A DNA stretch of 55,994 nt from Oscillospiraceae bacterium (GTDB lineage: Bacteria > Bacillota > Clostridia > Oscillospirales > Oscillospiraceae). This document shows, piece by piece, positions 33,321 through 41,114 of this stretch (its first letter is position 1; every line of letters begins with the position of its first letter). The stretch spans positions 1-55,994 of the forward strand of contig JAFTFT010000042.1 of the NCBI GenBank assembly GCA_017458335.1, in the 5' to 3' direction. Both the position numbers and the translations under genes were made by a program. The notes below the pieces were generated by a model. The model was not told the DNA's origin. It saw nothing but the letters and a program-made list of their open reading frames with translations, and made no database searches.

Positions 33321-34262
33321 TCACACCTCCGCGATGATGGTACCGATATCCCAGTAATTGTTCCCGGTGAAGTGGCTGATTTCCTTCCGGAAGGCGGGAG
33401 AGCGGAGAATCGACAGCAGGCGGTCCGCAGCGTCCGTTTCGAGAAACTCCTTTCGGACCACAAGATCGAAGCGCTCTTCCAGCAGCGGGATGAAGTCGAG
33501 CCCCTCGATCTGCCGGGAAATCCGTTCTGTCCCGATGGCCAGATCGGCCTCTCCGGAGGCAATGGCCGCCGCCATGGTCAGGTGCGAGCGCATCTCACGT
33601 TCATACCCTGCGACCATGCGCGAATCCAGACCCATGCGGCGGAGCTGCCCGTCCAACAGAATCCGGGCGCTGGACCCGGGACGCCGGTTCAGAATGGAAA
33701 GATCCCGCCTGGAGAGGTCGCGCCATCCGTGAATCTCCTTCGGATTCCCGGCGGCGACATAGAAGCCCTGGGTACGGTAGGAGATGTTGATGAGGGCGGC
33801 GGGGACTCCGGGCATGAGCTTCTTCACGAAAGGCGTGTTGAAGGCCTTCTCCTCGGCGTCATAAAGATGGCAGGCGGCCGCGGTGACCCGCTGTTCATAA
33901 AGCGAGAGCAGGCCTTCAAAGCTGCTGAGGTAGCAGCGCTGGGCCGTCACGCCGGCCTGATGGAGATAATTGGTGAGAATGTCGAGCACAACATCCTGTC
34001 CGGAGATCACAAGCGAAGGAAAAGCGTCCTGTTCGGGAGACAGCAGCGCGCTGTGAACATCGACCTGACGCACCGGCTGGACGCTCTGCTCATGTCGGGA
34101 GCGGGCGATGTAGCTGTCCACGTCGTCCTGTGTGAAGCGGACCTTTCGGCCGATTTTATAGGAGTTAATCTCTCCGCGCCGGATCAGGTCATAGATCGTG
34201 GATTTGCTCACATGGAGAATGTCCGCGACCTCCTGGGTGGAGAGGGATTTGTTCTGGGCCAT
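33321..34262 (-). CDS. Excisionase-type HTH regulator with PBP-like ligand domain
   Basis: A 313-residue one-component regulator. Residues 7-57 are a MerR/excisionase-type helix-turn-helix (STQEVADILHVSKSTIYDLI, then the wing YKIGRKVRF). Residues ~83-313 are a PBP-like domain with NRRPGSSARIL and IASGEADLAIG, clearly related to the C-terminal domain of the MoeA fusion two genes later. It heads the five-gene moeA/flavoprotein operon and is divergent from the second AOR. The likely ligand is tungstate, molybdate or a cofactor intermediate (inference). A phased repeat array in the shared upstream region is the best candidate for its binding site. Confidence 0.88.
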   Translation of the reverse strand: MAQNKSLSTQEVADILHVSKSTIYDLIRRGEINSYKIGRKVRFTQDDVDSYIARSRHEQSVQPVRQVDVHSALLSPEQDAFPSLVISGQDVVLDILTNYLHQAGVTAQRCYLSSFEGLLSLYEQRVTAAACHLYDAEEKAFNTPFVKKLMPGVPAALINISYRTQGFYVAAGNPKEIHGWRDLSRRDLSILNRRPGSSARILLDGQLRRMGLDSRMVAGYEREMRSHLTMAAAIASGEADLAIGTERISRQIEGLDFIPLLEERFDLVVRKEFLETDAADRLLSILRSPAFRKEISHFTGNNYWDIGTIIAEV

Positions 34263-34295
34263 GGCGGATCACCTTCAAGAATCATATTCCCGATT

Positions 34296-34324
34296 ATTAT
34301 AGCGGGTTTGCGCTCACGATACAA
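34296..34324 (-). promoter_or_regulatory. Promoter of the HTH-PBP/moeA operon
   Basis: On the minus strand TTGTAT (34319-34324), 17 bases, TATAAT (34296-34301). Confidence 0.75.
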
Positions 34325-34341
34325 GAGTTAGAATGGTCGAA

Positions 34342-34433
34342 CGTACAGACGGTTTCGTACCGATTCGTACAAATTCGCACGGAGAAAGAGACAAAGCGGT
34401 GCTGCGTTCGGGGCACTTCATACCAGTTCGCAC
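34342..34433. repeat. Phased direct repeats TTCGTAC/TTCGCAC, candidate operators
   Basis: Copies at 34354-34360, 34364-34370 and 34374-34380 are spaced exactly 10 bp, one helical turn. A further copy is at 34427-34433 and a half copy CGTAC at 34342-34346. The group lies upstream of the -35 boxes of both divergent promoters, where an activator or a looping repressor would bind. Nothing else in the 298-bp intergenic region is explained beyond the two promoters. Confidence 0.7.
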
Positions 34434-34451
34434 GGAAATGGGGATGGAAGC

Positions 34452-34480
34452 TTGCCAGGAAAGGGAGGAAAAAATATAAT
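34452..34480 (+). promoter_or_regulatory. Promoter of the second AOR operon
   Basis: TTGCCA (34452-34457), 17 bases, TATAAT (34475-34480). The leader to the ATG is about 75 bases and contains a TCAAATACAG direct repeat (34531-34550). Confidence 0.75.
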
Positions 34481-34560
34481 AAAGTCACGCAGATCGAAAC
34501 AAAAGAAATATTGTTTGTAATTACCAGGAATCAAATACAGTCAAATACAGGAGGTACATG

Positions 34561-36378
34561 ATGAGCAACGCTTACTATGAAAAAATTGCCCGCATCAATC
34601 TGACCACCGGTGAGATCAAGGTCGAACCGCTGGACCTCAAAATTGCCCAGAAGTTTATCGGCGGCCGCGGCCTCGGCACCAAGATTCTCTATGACGAGGG
34701 CGTGGCAACTGCAGACCCGCTGTCCGCAGACAACAAACTCGTCTACATCACCGGACCCATGACCGGCTCCAACTCCCCGTCTTCCGGACGTTACATGGTC
34801 GTGACCAAGTCCCCGCTGACCGGCATGATCGCCTGCGCCAACTCCGGCGGCATCTGGGGCGCCAAGCTGAAGTTTGCCGGCTGGGACGCGCTGATCGTGG
34901 AAGGCGTGGCGCCGGAGTGGAGCTACATCAACATCACGGATGACAAAATCGAGATCCTCGACGCCAGAGAGTATCTGGGCATGCTGAGCGAAGAGATGGA
35001 CGACAGGCTGAAGGCGAAGCACGGCGATGCGTGTTCCGTCCTGAACATCGGCCCCGCCGGTGAAAAGCAGGTGCTGCTGGCCGCTGTCATGAACGACAAG
35101 GACCGTGCCGCCGGCCGTTCCGGCACCGGCGCCGTCATGGGCAGCAAGAAGCTCAAGGCCATCGTCGTCACCGCCACCCGCAAGCAGCTGGATGTCATCG
35201 CCGACGTAGAGGCCCTGAAGGAGGCCAACAAGGCCTGCCTCAAGATCATGACCGCCAATCCCCTGACCGGTGAAGGTCTGCGCGCCCTCGGCACCGCTTC
35301 CCTCGTCAATGTCATCAACGGCATCGGCGCCCTGCCCACCAAGAACTGGCAGGAGAGCTACTGCCCCACCGCCGATCAGTTCTCCGGTGAGACGCTGGCG
35401 GAGAAATACCTGGTCAAGCCCGGCGCCTGCTATCACTGCCCGATCGCCTGCGGCCGCATCATCAAGCATGACGACAAGGTCGTCGGCGGCCCCGAGTACG
35501 AGCCTCTGTGGGCTTACGGAAGCGACTGCGGCAACGATGACCTCTACACCATCGATGAGTGCAACCGCCTCTGCAACGAGTACGGCCTGGACGCCATCGG
35601 CGTGCCCTGCACCATCGCGGCGGCTATGGAGCTGTACCAGAACGGCTGCATCAAGGAAGAAGACTGCGCCGGCGTTCCGCTGGAATGGGGCAGCAAGGAA
35701 GCCCTGATCGAGTGGACCAAGCGCATGGGCGACCCCAAGACAGAGCTTGACTGGCTCATGTCCTCCGGCTCTGCCCGGCTCTGCGAGCACTACGGCCACC
35801 CCGAGTTCTCCATGAGCGTCAAGAAGCAGGAGATCCCCGCCTACGACGCCCGCGCCATCCAGGGCATCGGCATCAACTATGCCACTGCCAACTGCGGCGC
35901 CGCCCACGTGCGCGGCTATATGATCGCGCCCGAAGTCCTCGGCATTCCTGCACAGCTGGACCGCACCGTCACCGACGAGAAGGCCGGCTGGGCCAAGACC
36001 TTCCAGGATCTGACAGCCGTCATTGACTCCATGGGCAACTGCCTGTTCACTTCCTTCGCCCTGGGCGCACCCGAGTATGCAAGCCTGCTCAACGCCGCCA
36101 CCGGCACGAACTACACGCCGGAGGAACTGCTGGAGGTCGGTGACCGGATCTTCAACATCGAGCGTATGTTCAACAAGGCCGCCGGCATGAAGCCCGAGGA
36201 TGACCGCCTGCCCAAGCGTCTGCTCACCGAGCCCATCTCCAACGGCCCCTCCAAGGGCATGGTCAACAAGCTCGACATCACCCTGCCGCAGTACTATGCC
36301 GCCCGCGGCTGGGTCAACGCCTTCCCGACAGACGAGACGCTGAAGAAGCTCGGCCTTGACGAGTGCGTAGGGAAATAA
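34561..36378 (+). CDS. Tungsten aldehyde ferredoxin oxidoreductase (AOR family), second copy
   Basis: A 605-residue AOR-family enzyme with tungsten bis-pyranopterin and [4Fe-4S] cluster. Cluster ligands Cys290, Cys293 and Cys297 are in GACYHCPIACGR, and a fourth Cys is likely in GNCLFTSFA. N-terminal cofactor segments are GGRGLGTKILYD, TGPMTGSNSPSSGRY and GRSGTGAVMGSKKLK. Codon use is strongly biased (many C-ending codons), more like tuf than its neighbours, which suggests high expression. The second of two adjacent ATGs was chosen, six bases behind AGGAGG. It is about 30 residues shorter than the first copy. Confidence 0.94.
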   Translation: MSNAYYEKIARINLTTGEIKVEPLDLKIAQKFIGGRGLGTKILYDEGVATADPLSADNKLVYITGPMTGSNSPSSGRYMVVTKSPLTGMIACANSGGIWGAKLKFAGWDALIVEGVAPEWSYINITDDKIEILDAREYLGMLSEEMDDRLKAKHGDACSVLNIGPAGEKQVLLAAVMNDKDRAAGRSGTGAVMGSKKLKAIVVTATRKQLDVIADVEALKEANKACLKIMTANPLTGEGLRALGTASLVNVINGIGALPTKNWQESYCPTADQFSGETLAEKYLVKPGACYHCPIACGRIIKHDDKVVGGPEYEPLWAYGSDCGNDDLYTIDECNRLCNEYGLDAIGVPCTIAAAMELYQNGCIKEEDCAGVPLEWGSKEALIEWTKRMGDPKTELDWLMSSGSARLCEHYGHPEFSMSVKKQEIPAYDARAIQGIGINYATANCGAAHVRGYMIAPEVLGIPAQLDRTVTDEKAGWAKTFQDLTAVIDSMGNCLFTSFALGAPEYASLLNAATGTNYTPEELLEVGDRIFNIERMFNKAAGMKPEDDRLPKRLLTEPISNGPSKGMVNKLDITLPQYYAARGWVNAFPTDETLKKLGLDECVGK

Positions 36379-36392
36379 GTATAATACCCGAC

Positions 36393-36421
36393 AAGGGGAG
36401 GCTTCCCGCCTCCCCTTTTTC
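36393..36421 (+). terminator. Terminator or attenuator after the second AOR
   Basis: A 10-bp stem (36393-36402 with 36408-36417) followed by TTTTTCC. The next gene starts 39 bases later on the same strand, so part of the transcript may read through into the maturation genes. Confidence 0.85.
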
Positions 36422-36459
36422 CTTTACCGGCAAATCAATCTGAAAAGGGAAGTGACACC

Positions 36460-36681
36460 ATGATCGAAGTACGCTTTTTCGCCACACTGCGCGAGGGCCG
36501 GGGCAAGATCGTCCAGGTCCCCGCGGAAGAGGTTTTCACCGCTGCCGACCTGCTCCGCCGCTTTGCGATCCCCTCGGAGGAAGTCGCCATTCTGCTCATC
36601 AACGGCTTTCACTCCAAACCGGAGGATCCCGTGAAAGACGGCGATATCATTTCTCTCTTCCCGCCGGTGGGAGGCGGCTGA
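36460..36681 (+). CDS. MoaD/ThiS-like sulfur carrier protein next to the second AOR
   Basis: A 73-residue ubiquitin-fold protein, starting IEVRFFATLREG and ending PPVGGG with the C-terminal Gly-Gly needed for thiocarboxylate formation. It is followed three bases later by a ThiF/MoeB-like adenylyltransferase gene, the enzyme type that activates such carriers, so the two are natural partners. It probably provides sulfur for the tungsten pterin. Confidence 0.88.
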   Translation: MIEVRFFATLREGRGKIVQVPAEEVFTAADLLRRFAIPSEEVAILLINGFHSKPEDPVKDGDIISLFPPVGGG

Positions 36682-36684
36682 ACA

Positions 36685-37350
36685 ATGGACGAACGCTATG
36701 TCCGCAATCTTGGCGCTCTGACGGAACAGGAGTGCACCCTCCTGCACACGAAGACGGTGTTTGTGGCGGGCTGCGGCGGCCTTGGGGGATACCTCATTGA
36801 AATGCTGCTGCGCCTCGGCGTAGGGACGATCCGCGCCGCCGACGGCGACGTGTTTGAGGCGTCCAATCTGAACCGCCAGCTGCTCTCCTCTCCGTCGTCT
36901 CTGGGGCAGCCCAAGGCGGAGGCAGCGGCCGCGCGCGCTACGCTGGTAAACCCGGACGTGCGCTTTGAGGCGATCCCGGAATTTGTGACGGAGGAAAACG
37001 CCGGCCGGCTGATCCGGGGCTGCGATGCCGTTCTGGACGCGCTGGACAATATCCGGGCGCGCCGGATCCTCGCCTGCGCATGCGCGGAGGAGGATATTCC
37101 CCTGATCCACGGGGCGATCTGCGGCTGGAGCGCACAGGCGGCCGTCGTCATGCCGGGGGGCGATCTCATCGACAAGATTTACCCGGAAAATGCCGTTCTC
37201 GGCAGCAAGACCTCCCTCTCCTTTACACCGCCGTTCTGCGCCGCGATGCAGACGGCGCTCTGCACCAGACTCCTGACCGGACGGCCGCTGGAGACCGGCC
37301 GCCTGTATATGGCGGACCTTCTGGACATGGAACTGGAGAGCCTGTTTTGA
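36685..37350 (+). CDS. ThiF/MoeB/HesA-family adenylyltransferase
   Basis: A 221-residue E1-like enzyme that should adenylylate the C-terminal Gly of a MoaD/ThiS-type carrier. The nucleotide motif GCGGLGGYLIEMLLRLGVG is near residues 30-48, the activation residues are in ASNLNRQLL, and the Asp is in CDAVLDALDNI. The usual CxxC zinc pairs are not seen and the C-terminal part is shorter than in MoeB. It lies between the MoaD-like gene and the radical SAM maturase and may serve both MoaD-like proteins, since the first AOR cluster has no such enzyme. Confidence 0.88.
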   Translation: MDERYVRNLGALTEQECTLLHTKTVFVAGCGGLGGYLIEMLLRLGVGTIRAADGDVFEASNLNRQLLSSPSSLGQPKAEAAAARATLVNPDVRFEAIPEFVTEENAGRLIRGCDAVLDALDNIRARRILACACAEEDIPLIHGAICGWSAQAAVVMPGGDLIDKIYPENAVLGSKTSLSFTPPFCAAMQTALCTRLLTGRPLETGRLYMADLLDMELESLF

Positions 37351-37361
37351 TTAAGGGAAAC

Positions 37362-38498
37362 ATGGACGACCGGATCCAGAAACTGTATGTGGAGGCTTCC
37401 TCCCGCTGTAATCTTCGGTGCAAGATGTGTTTCCGGCACAGCTGGGTCGGCGAGGGTTTCGGCGATCTCGACCCGGCGGCGTTTGCGCGCCTGATGGACG
37501 ATCCTGTCCTGCGGGATACCCGGACCGTCTTTTTCGGCGGCATGGGGGAACCTCTGGTGCATCCGTCGCTCACGGAGATGGCGGCGCTTGCCTCTGCGCA
37601 AGGGAAAAAAGTCGAACTGGTCACGAACGGAACACTGCTGACGCGGGAGAAAGCCGGAGAACTGCTGAAAGCGGGTGTGTCGCGGATCTGGGTCTCCATC
37701 GACGAGCTGTACGAGAACTACGGAAAGATCCAGGTCGGCAGTGATTTCGGCCTGGTCCTCGGGAATCTGGAGGCCTTCAACGAAGTCCGGAGCGGATCGG
37801 ACGTTCGTCTCGGCATGACGGCCGTCGTCATGCGCGACAACATTGCCAGCCTCCGCCGTATCCGGGAATTTGCCGAGCGCTTCGGGGCCGATGATCTGAA
37901 TCTGAGCCATATCATTCCCAACCGCGCGGAGGATATCGAACAGGCGCTCTGGCCCATGTGCGATGTGGCGGCCATCAAGGCGGTTACCGACAAGATCGGC
38001 TATACCTGGCGCTTCGAGGGCTTTGACATGGGGACGGAGATCCCCATGTTCAAATTCTCAAGGCGTTACAAAGATCTGCTCTTTCCGGACGAGGAGAGCC
38101 TGCAGGAGGCGGAGCTGTTCTCCTGGAAGGGAAAGCCCGTCACCCGGCGTACCAACTGGTGCCGCTTCATTGAGGAAGGGCACTGCTTCATTCGCTGGGA
38201 CGGGGACGTCTCTCCCTGTATGGGCCTGCTCCACACGGCGGACACCTACCTTGGTGACCACAAACGCCGCATTCGGCATCACTCCTTTGGAACTATTTAC
38301 GGACAAAGTCTCGGCGAGATCTGGGAGGGCGAAGCGTATCGATCCTTCCGTCAGCGCGTACATGAATTCAAGTATGCGCCCTGCCTGTTCTGCGGCGGCT
38401 GTGAGCTGCTGGAAGAAAACGAAACGGACTGCATCGGTTCCGCCGCGCCGACCTGCGGCGGCTGTCTCTGGGGCCAGGGCTTCGCCGTGTGCCCGTAG
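37362..38498 (+). CDS. Radical SAM/SPASM protein, probable AOR maturase
   Basis: A 378-residue radical SAM enzyme. The SAM cluster ligands are Cys16, Cys20 and Cys23 in CNLRCKMC, followed by FFGGMGEPLVHP and LVTNGTLL. The C-terminal SPASM/twitch region is Cys-rich (CMGLLHTAD, CLFCGGCELL, CGGCLWGQGF), enough for auxiliary [4Fe-4S] clusters. It matches the type of radical SAM protein found beside tungsten AOR genes and taken to be a maturase. The target, either the AOR polypeptide or the cofactor, is not known from sequence. The ATG has AAGGGA just upstream; the gene ends with TAG. Confidence 0.88.
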   Translation: MDDRIQKLYVEASSRCNLRCKMCFRHSWVGEGFGDLDPAAFARLMDDPVLRDTRTVFFGGMGEPLVHPSLTEMAALASAQGKKVELVTNGTLLTREKAGELLKAGVSRIWVSIDELYENYGKIQVGSDFGLVLGNLEAFNEVRSGSDVRLGMTAVVMRDNIASLRRIREFAERFGADDLNLSHIIPNRAEDIEQALWPMCDVAAIKAVTDKIGYTWRFEGFDMGTEIPMFKFSRRYKDLLFPDEESLQEAELFSWKGKPVTRRTNWCRFIEEGHCFIRWDGDVSPCMGLLHTADTYLGDHKRRIRHHSFGTIYGQSLGEIWEGEAYRSFRQRVHEFKYAPCLFCGGCELLEENETDCIGSAAPTCGGCLWGQGFAVCP

Positions 38499-38511
38499 AG
38501 CTCCCGTTGCA

Positions 38512-38553
38512 ATAATAAAAGAGGCTGTCTTTTGAGACAGCCTCTTTTATTAT
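38512..38553. terminator. Bidirectional terminator
   Basis: A 19-bp stem (38512-38530 with 38535-38553) with a TTTG loop and A/T-rich ends, between the convergent radical SAM and HtrA genes. Confidence 0.9.
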
Positions 38554-38651
38554 CAGGTGCGCCGCAAGGGACGCATTTTGTTTCTGCTTTCAGATCCGGC
38601 CTGCCGGAAAAGTGTTCGCGGTCAGGCGATTCCGGAAGTGCGCGGGGGAGA

Positions 38652-39848
38652 TCAATAACCGAAATAGAAGCGGAAGAAGTCCTCCATCGGGTTGTCGCTC
38701 CAGCCCTGGATGCCCTGCTCGGGCTGCTGGGGAGCCTGCTCTTCTTCAGCTGCTTCGGCTTCTTCCTCATCCTTCAGCGCGGACTCGGTCTTGGAGCCGA
38801 TCTCGACGTCCAGCGTGATCTCCTGGCCCTGACGATAGATGTAGAAGGTCAGCACGTCGCCCGGATCGGATTTGGAGATGACCTGAACCAGATCATTGGA
38901 GTCATTGATGTCGGTATCACCGACCTTGACGATGACGTCGTGGTTCTTGAGTCCGGCCTTGTCGGCGGGAGCGTCCGCCGTGACATCCTGAACCACGGCA
39001 CCGGCCTTGATGCCGATGATTTTCGCGGTCTCTTCAGACAGTGGAGATACCGAGATGCCGATGTAGGGCTTCAGAACGTAGCCGTTTTCAATGATGCTGG
39101 TGACGATACGCTTGACGCTGTTAATGGGGATGGCGAAGCCGATGTTGTCAATCTCCGCCTCGCTGCTCATGCCGGAAGAGGAATACTTGGCATTGGTGAT
39201 GCCGATGACCTCGCCGCGGGTGTTGAAGAGAGCACCGCCGGAGTTGCCAGAGTTGATGGCGCAGTCGGTCTGGATGAGGCTCATGGAGGTGCCGGCTTCG
39301 GTCTGAACATTCCGGCTCAGGGCGCTGACAATACCGCCGGTCAGGGAGAAGGTCAGCTCGCCGAGGGGATTGCCGATGGCGTAGACGCTTTCACCGACGC
39401 GCAGGGTATCGGAATCGCCCAGGGTAACCGGCTTCAGATTCTCGGCGTCAATCTTGATGACGGCGATGTCGTTGCTTGCATCATAACCGATGACCTTTGC
39501 ATCGTAGGTGTTGTGATCATAGGTCGCGACCGTGACGGCCTTGGAACCGCTGATGACGTGATAGTTGGTCAGGATATAGCCGTCGGTGGTGATGATGAAG
39601 CCCGAGCCGGAGGCCTGGTAAGTATAACCGTAGCCGTAGCGGCTGGAGGTTTCACCGCTGATGGTGATGCCGACGGTGGAATTGACGTTCTGCTCATAGA
39701 GATCTGCGGGAGAGAGCTCCGCAGACTCGGCGAAGGCGGTCTGGTTCCCGCCGCCGATGGCGACACAGCCCGCAATCAGGCAGGCGAGAAGAACAAGACA
39801 CAGGGTCTTCTGAAGGAAAGGATGCGAAGAAATCGTGGATGCTTTCAT
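38652..39848 (-). CDS. htrA: HtrA/DegP-type serine protease with PDZ domain
   Basis: A 398-residue S1C protease. The N-terminus is a signal sequence with a possible lipobox (LIAGC, Cys28), so it may be a lipoprotein or be cleaved later at AFA-ES. The catalytic triad is His97 (TNYHVISGS), Asp127 (SNDIAVIKI) and Ser203 (GNSGGALFN). One PDZ domain follows (YIGISVSPLS to about residue 355), then a Glu-rich linker and an aromatic tail (DFFRFYFGY). It degrades or holds misfolded proteins at the cell surface. It is monocistronic, with a promoter and a perfect palindrome upstream. Confidence 0.93.
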   Translation of the reverse strand: MKASTISSHPFLQKTLCLVLLACLIAGCVAIGGGNQTAFAESAELSPADLYEQNVNSTVGITISGETSSRYGYGYTYQASGSGFIITTDGYILTNYHVISGSKAVTVATYDHNTYDAKVIGYDASNDIAVIKIDAENLKPVTLGDSDTLRVGESVYAIGNPLGELTFSLTGGIVSALSRNVQTEAGTSMSLIQTDCAINSGNSGGALFNTRGEVIGITNAKYSSSGMSSEAEIDNIGFAIPINSVKRIVTSIIENGYVLKPYIGISVSPLSEETAKIIGIKAGAVVQDVTADAPADKAGLKNHDVIVKVGDTDINDSNDLVQVISKSDPGDVLTFYIYRQGQEITLDVEIGSKTESALKDEEEAEAAEEEQAPQQPEQGIQGWSDNPMEDFFRFYFGY

Positions 39849-39879
39849 GGATCGGAAACCTCTTTTCGTTTGATATTTA

Positions 39880-39948
39880 AAAAAGATATCTTTTTGCTTC
39901 AGGTCTTTGTTTTCCTGTTGTGTATATTGAACCATAAAAAAATGACAA
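39880..39948 (-). promoter_or_regulatory. htrA promoter and 16-bp palindrome in the leader
   Basis: On the minus strand TTGTCA (39943-39948), 16 bases, TATACA (39921-39926). In the leader, 39880-39895 reads AAAAAGATATCTTTTT, a perfect palindrome and a possible operator for stress control. Confidence 0.6.
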
Positions 39949-40073
39949 AATATGTACGGAAATTTGAATAATTTAACAAACAAATTTGAACTGTTTTTGT
40001 CATGCCAAAACTGCATGCCTCGCTGCCTCGCTGCAGAGAAAGCATAAGCGGCACGGACGGAAGGCCGTACCGC

Positions 40074-40259
40074 CTACGGGGAAGCAGAAAAAGAAAAGTA
40101 GCCGAGGGAGGCCGCCACCCATAAGACTGTTTTAGCATGGCCTGCTTCCATAAAAATGCGGATGATGGGTGCGATCTGCGTGTTGACCGCTTTCCGTCCT
40201 GCGACCGGGTTGATAATGAGCAACGCTCTTTTAGAATAGAGATACGGTTGATAATCCAT
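40074..40259 (-). pseudogene. Truncated diacylglycerol/lipid kinase gene
   Basis: Only the start of a DagK/YegS-type lipid kinase is left. The protein begins MDYQPYLYSKRALLIINPVA; GRKAVNTQIAPIIRIFMEAGH follows, which is the nucleotide-binding start of the family. About 41 residues in, the match stops and a short foreign tail (LWVAASLGYFSFSASP) leads to a stop, giving 61 residues where about 300 are expected. The gene follows cdsA by eight bases. The break at about 40,125-40,135 may mark the end of an inserted or deleted segment. Confidence 0.7.
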
Positions 40260-40267
40260 TTTCTTTC

Positions 40268-41062
40268 TCAGGCAAGTCCAAAAATAGTAAGGCATAAATA
40301 GGCAGTCGGAATTGAGAACAGCAGGCTGTCTGCACGATCCATCATTCCGCCATGACCGGGGATCAGATTGCTGAAATCTTTAATACCAAGCATTCTTTTC
40401 ACAGCAGATTCTGCAAGATCTCCGATCTGGCCCATTGTAGAAGCCACAAACGCAGTCAGGACACATACGGCAAGGGAAACGTCGGGAAGCAGTTTTACGC
40501 AATAGATAATTAAGCCCGTTACAAGGGATGAGGCCGCTCCCCACAGACAACCTTCAACCGTTTTGTTGGGGGAAATTTGGGGTGCAACAGCATGCTTTCC
40601 AAAACGCTGTCCGCCAAACATGGCAAAGCTGTCGCAGACCCACGTGGAGAGGCAGGCAAGTGTCAGCGTCTCAAACCAAATCTCACTTACACCGATCTTC
40701 GTAACAGCGGCAAACAAGGTGCAGGGATAGGCCAGGCCTGCTGTGGTGCACAGCGCGCCGCGGCTGGACACGTTCTTCAGAAAGATACCTGTGATCAAAC
40801 AGCAGTAAATGCATCCGATGAAAAGGATTTGGTGGGAAGCGCCATCGACGTGCAGCAGCACGAGAGCGACCTCGCCGGTCACGAAAAGGTACATAACCCA
40901 AGTCACGCAGGCAATGCCTTTTCGGCCAAATTCATGCGCCCACTCATACGCGCAAAGACCTGCCGCCACAGCGAACAGAATTGTGCGAGAGTATTCTGAC
41001 AGCAGAATGCAGGGAAGCGTGATAGACAGAAGAACGATAGCGGAGAACACACGCTTTTTCAT
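40268..41062 (-). CDS. cdsA: Phosphatidate cytidylyltransferase
   Basis: A 264-residue membrane enzyme that makes CDP-diacylglycerol from phosphatidate and CTP. It has about seven to eight hydrophobic segments. The signature is near the C-terminus: STMGQIGDLAESAVKR, then KDFSNLIPGHGGMMDRADSL. Also present are DSFAMFGGQRFGKH and SPNKTVEG, all typical. The ATG at 41062 has AAAAGGA upstream. It lies between a small membrane protein gene and the truncated lipid kinase gene. A second, housekeeping cdsA is expected elsewhere (inference), since this one sits in an accessory-looking block. Confidence 0.93.
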   Translation of the reverse strand: MKKRVFSAIVLLSITLPCILLSEYSRTILFAVAAGLCAYEWAHEFGRKGIACVTWVMYLFVTGEVALVLLHVDGASHQILFIGCIYCCLITGIFLKNVSSRGALCTTAGLAYPCTLFAAVTKIGVSEIWFETLTLACLSTWVCDSFAMFGGQRFGKHAVAPQISPNKTVEGCLWGAASSLVTGLIIYCVKLLPDVSLAVCVLTAFVASTMGQIGDLAESAVKRMLGIKDFSNLIPGHGGMMDRADSLLFSIPTAYLCLTIFGLA

Positions 41063-41082
41063 GGGAATCATCCTTTTACGCA

Positions 41083-41110
41083 GAGAAGCAGCTTGTTGCG
41101 GCTGCTTCTC
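41083..41110 (-). other. Hairpin between the 29-residue gene and cdsA
   Basis: A perfect 10-bp stem GAGAAGCAGC/GCTGCTTCTC with an 8-base loop and no T-run on either side; perhaps an mRNA processing or stability element. Confidence 0.5.
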
Positions 41111-41114
41111 ATTA

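Noticed and set aside
31284-34331. A very long plus-strand open frame opposite the moeA genes and the regulator
   Set aside because: It lies fully antisense to three genes with clear domains, has no ribosome site, and its translation is of the low-complexity kind made by the opposite strand of GC-rich genes.
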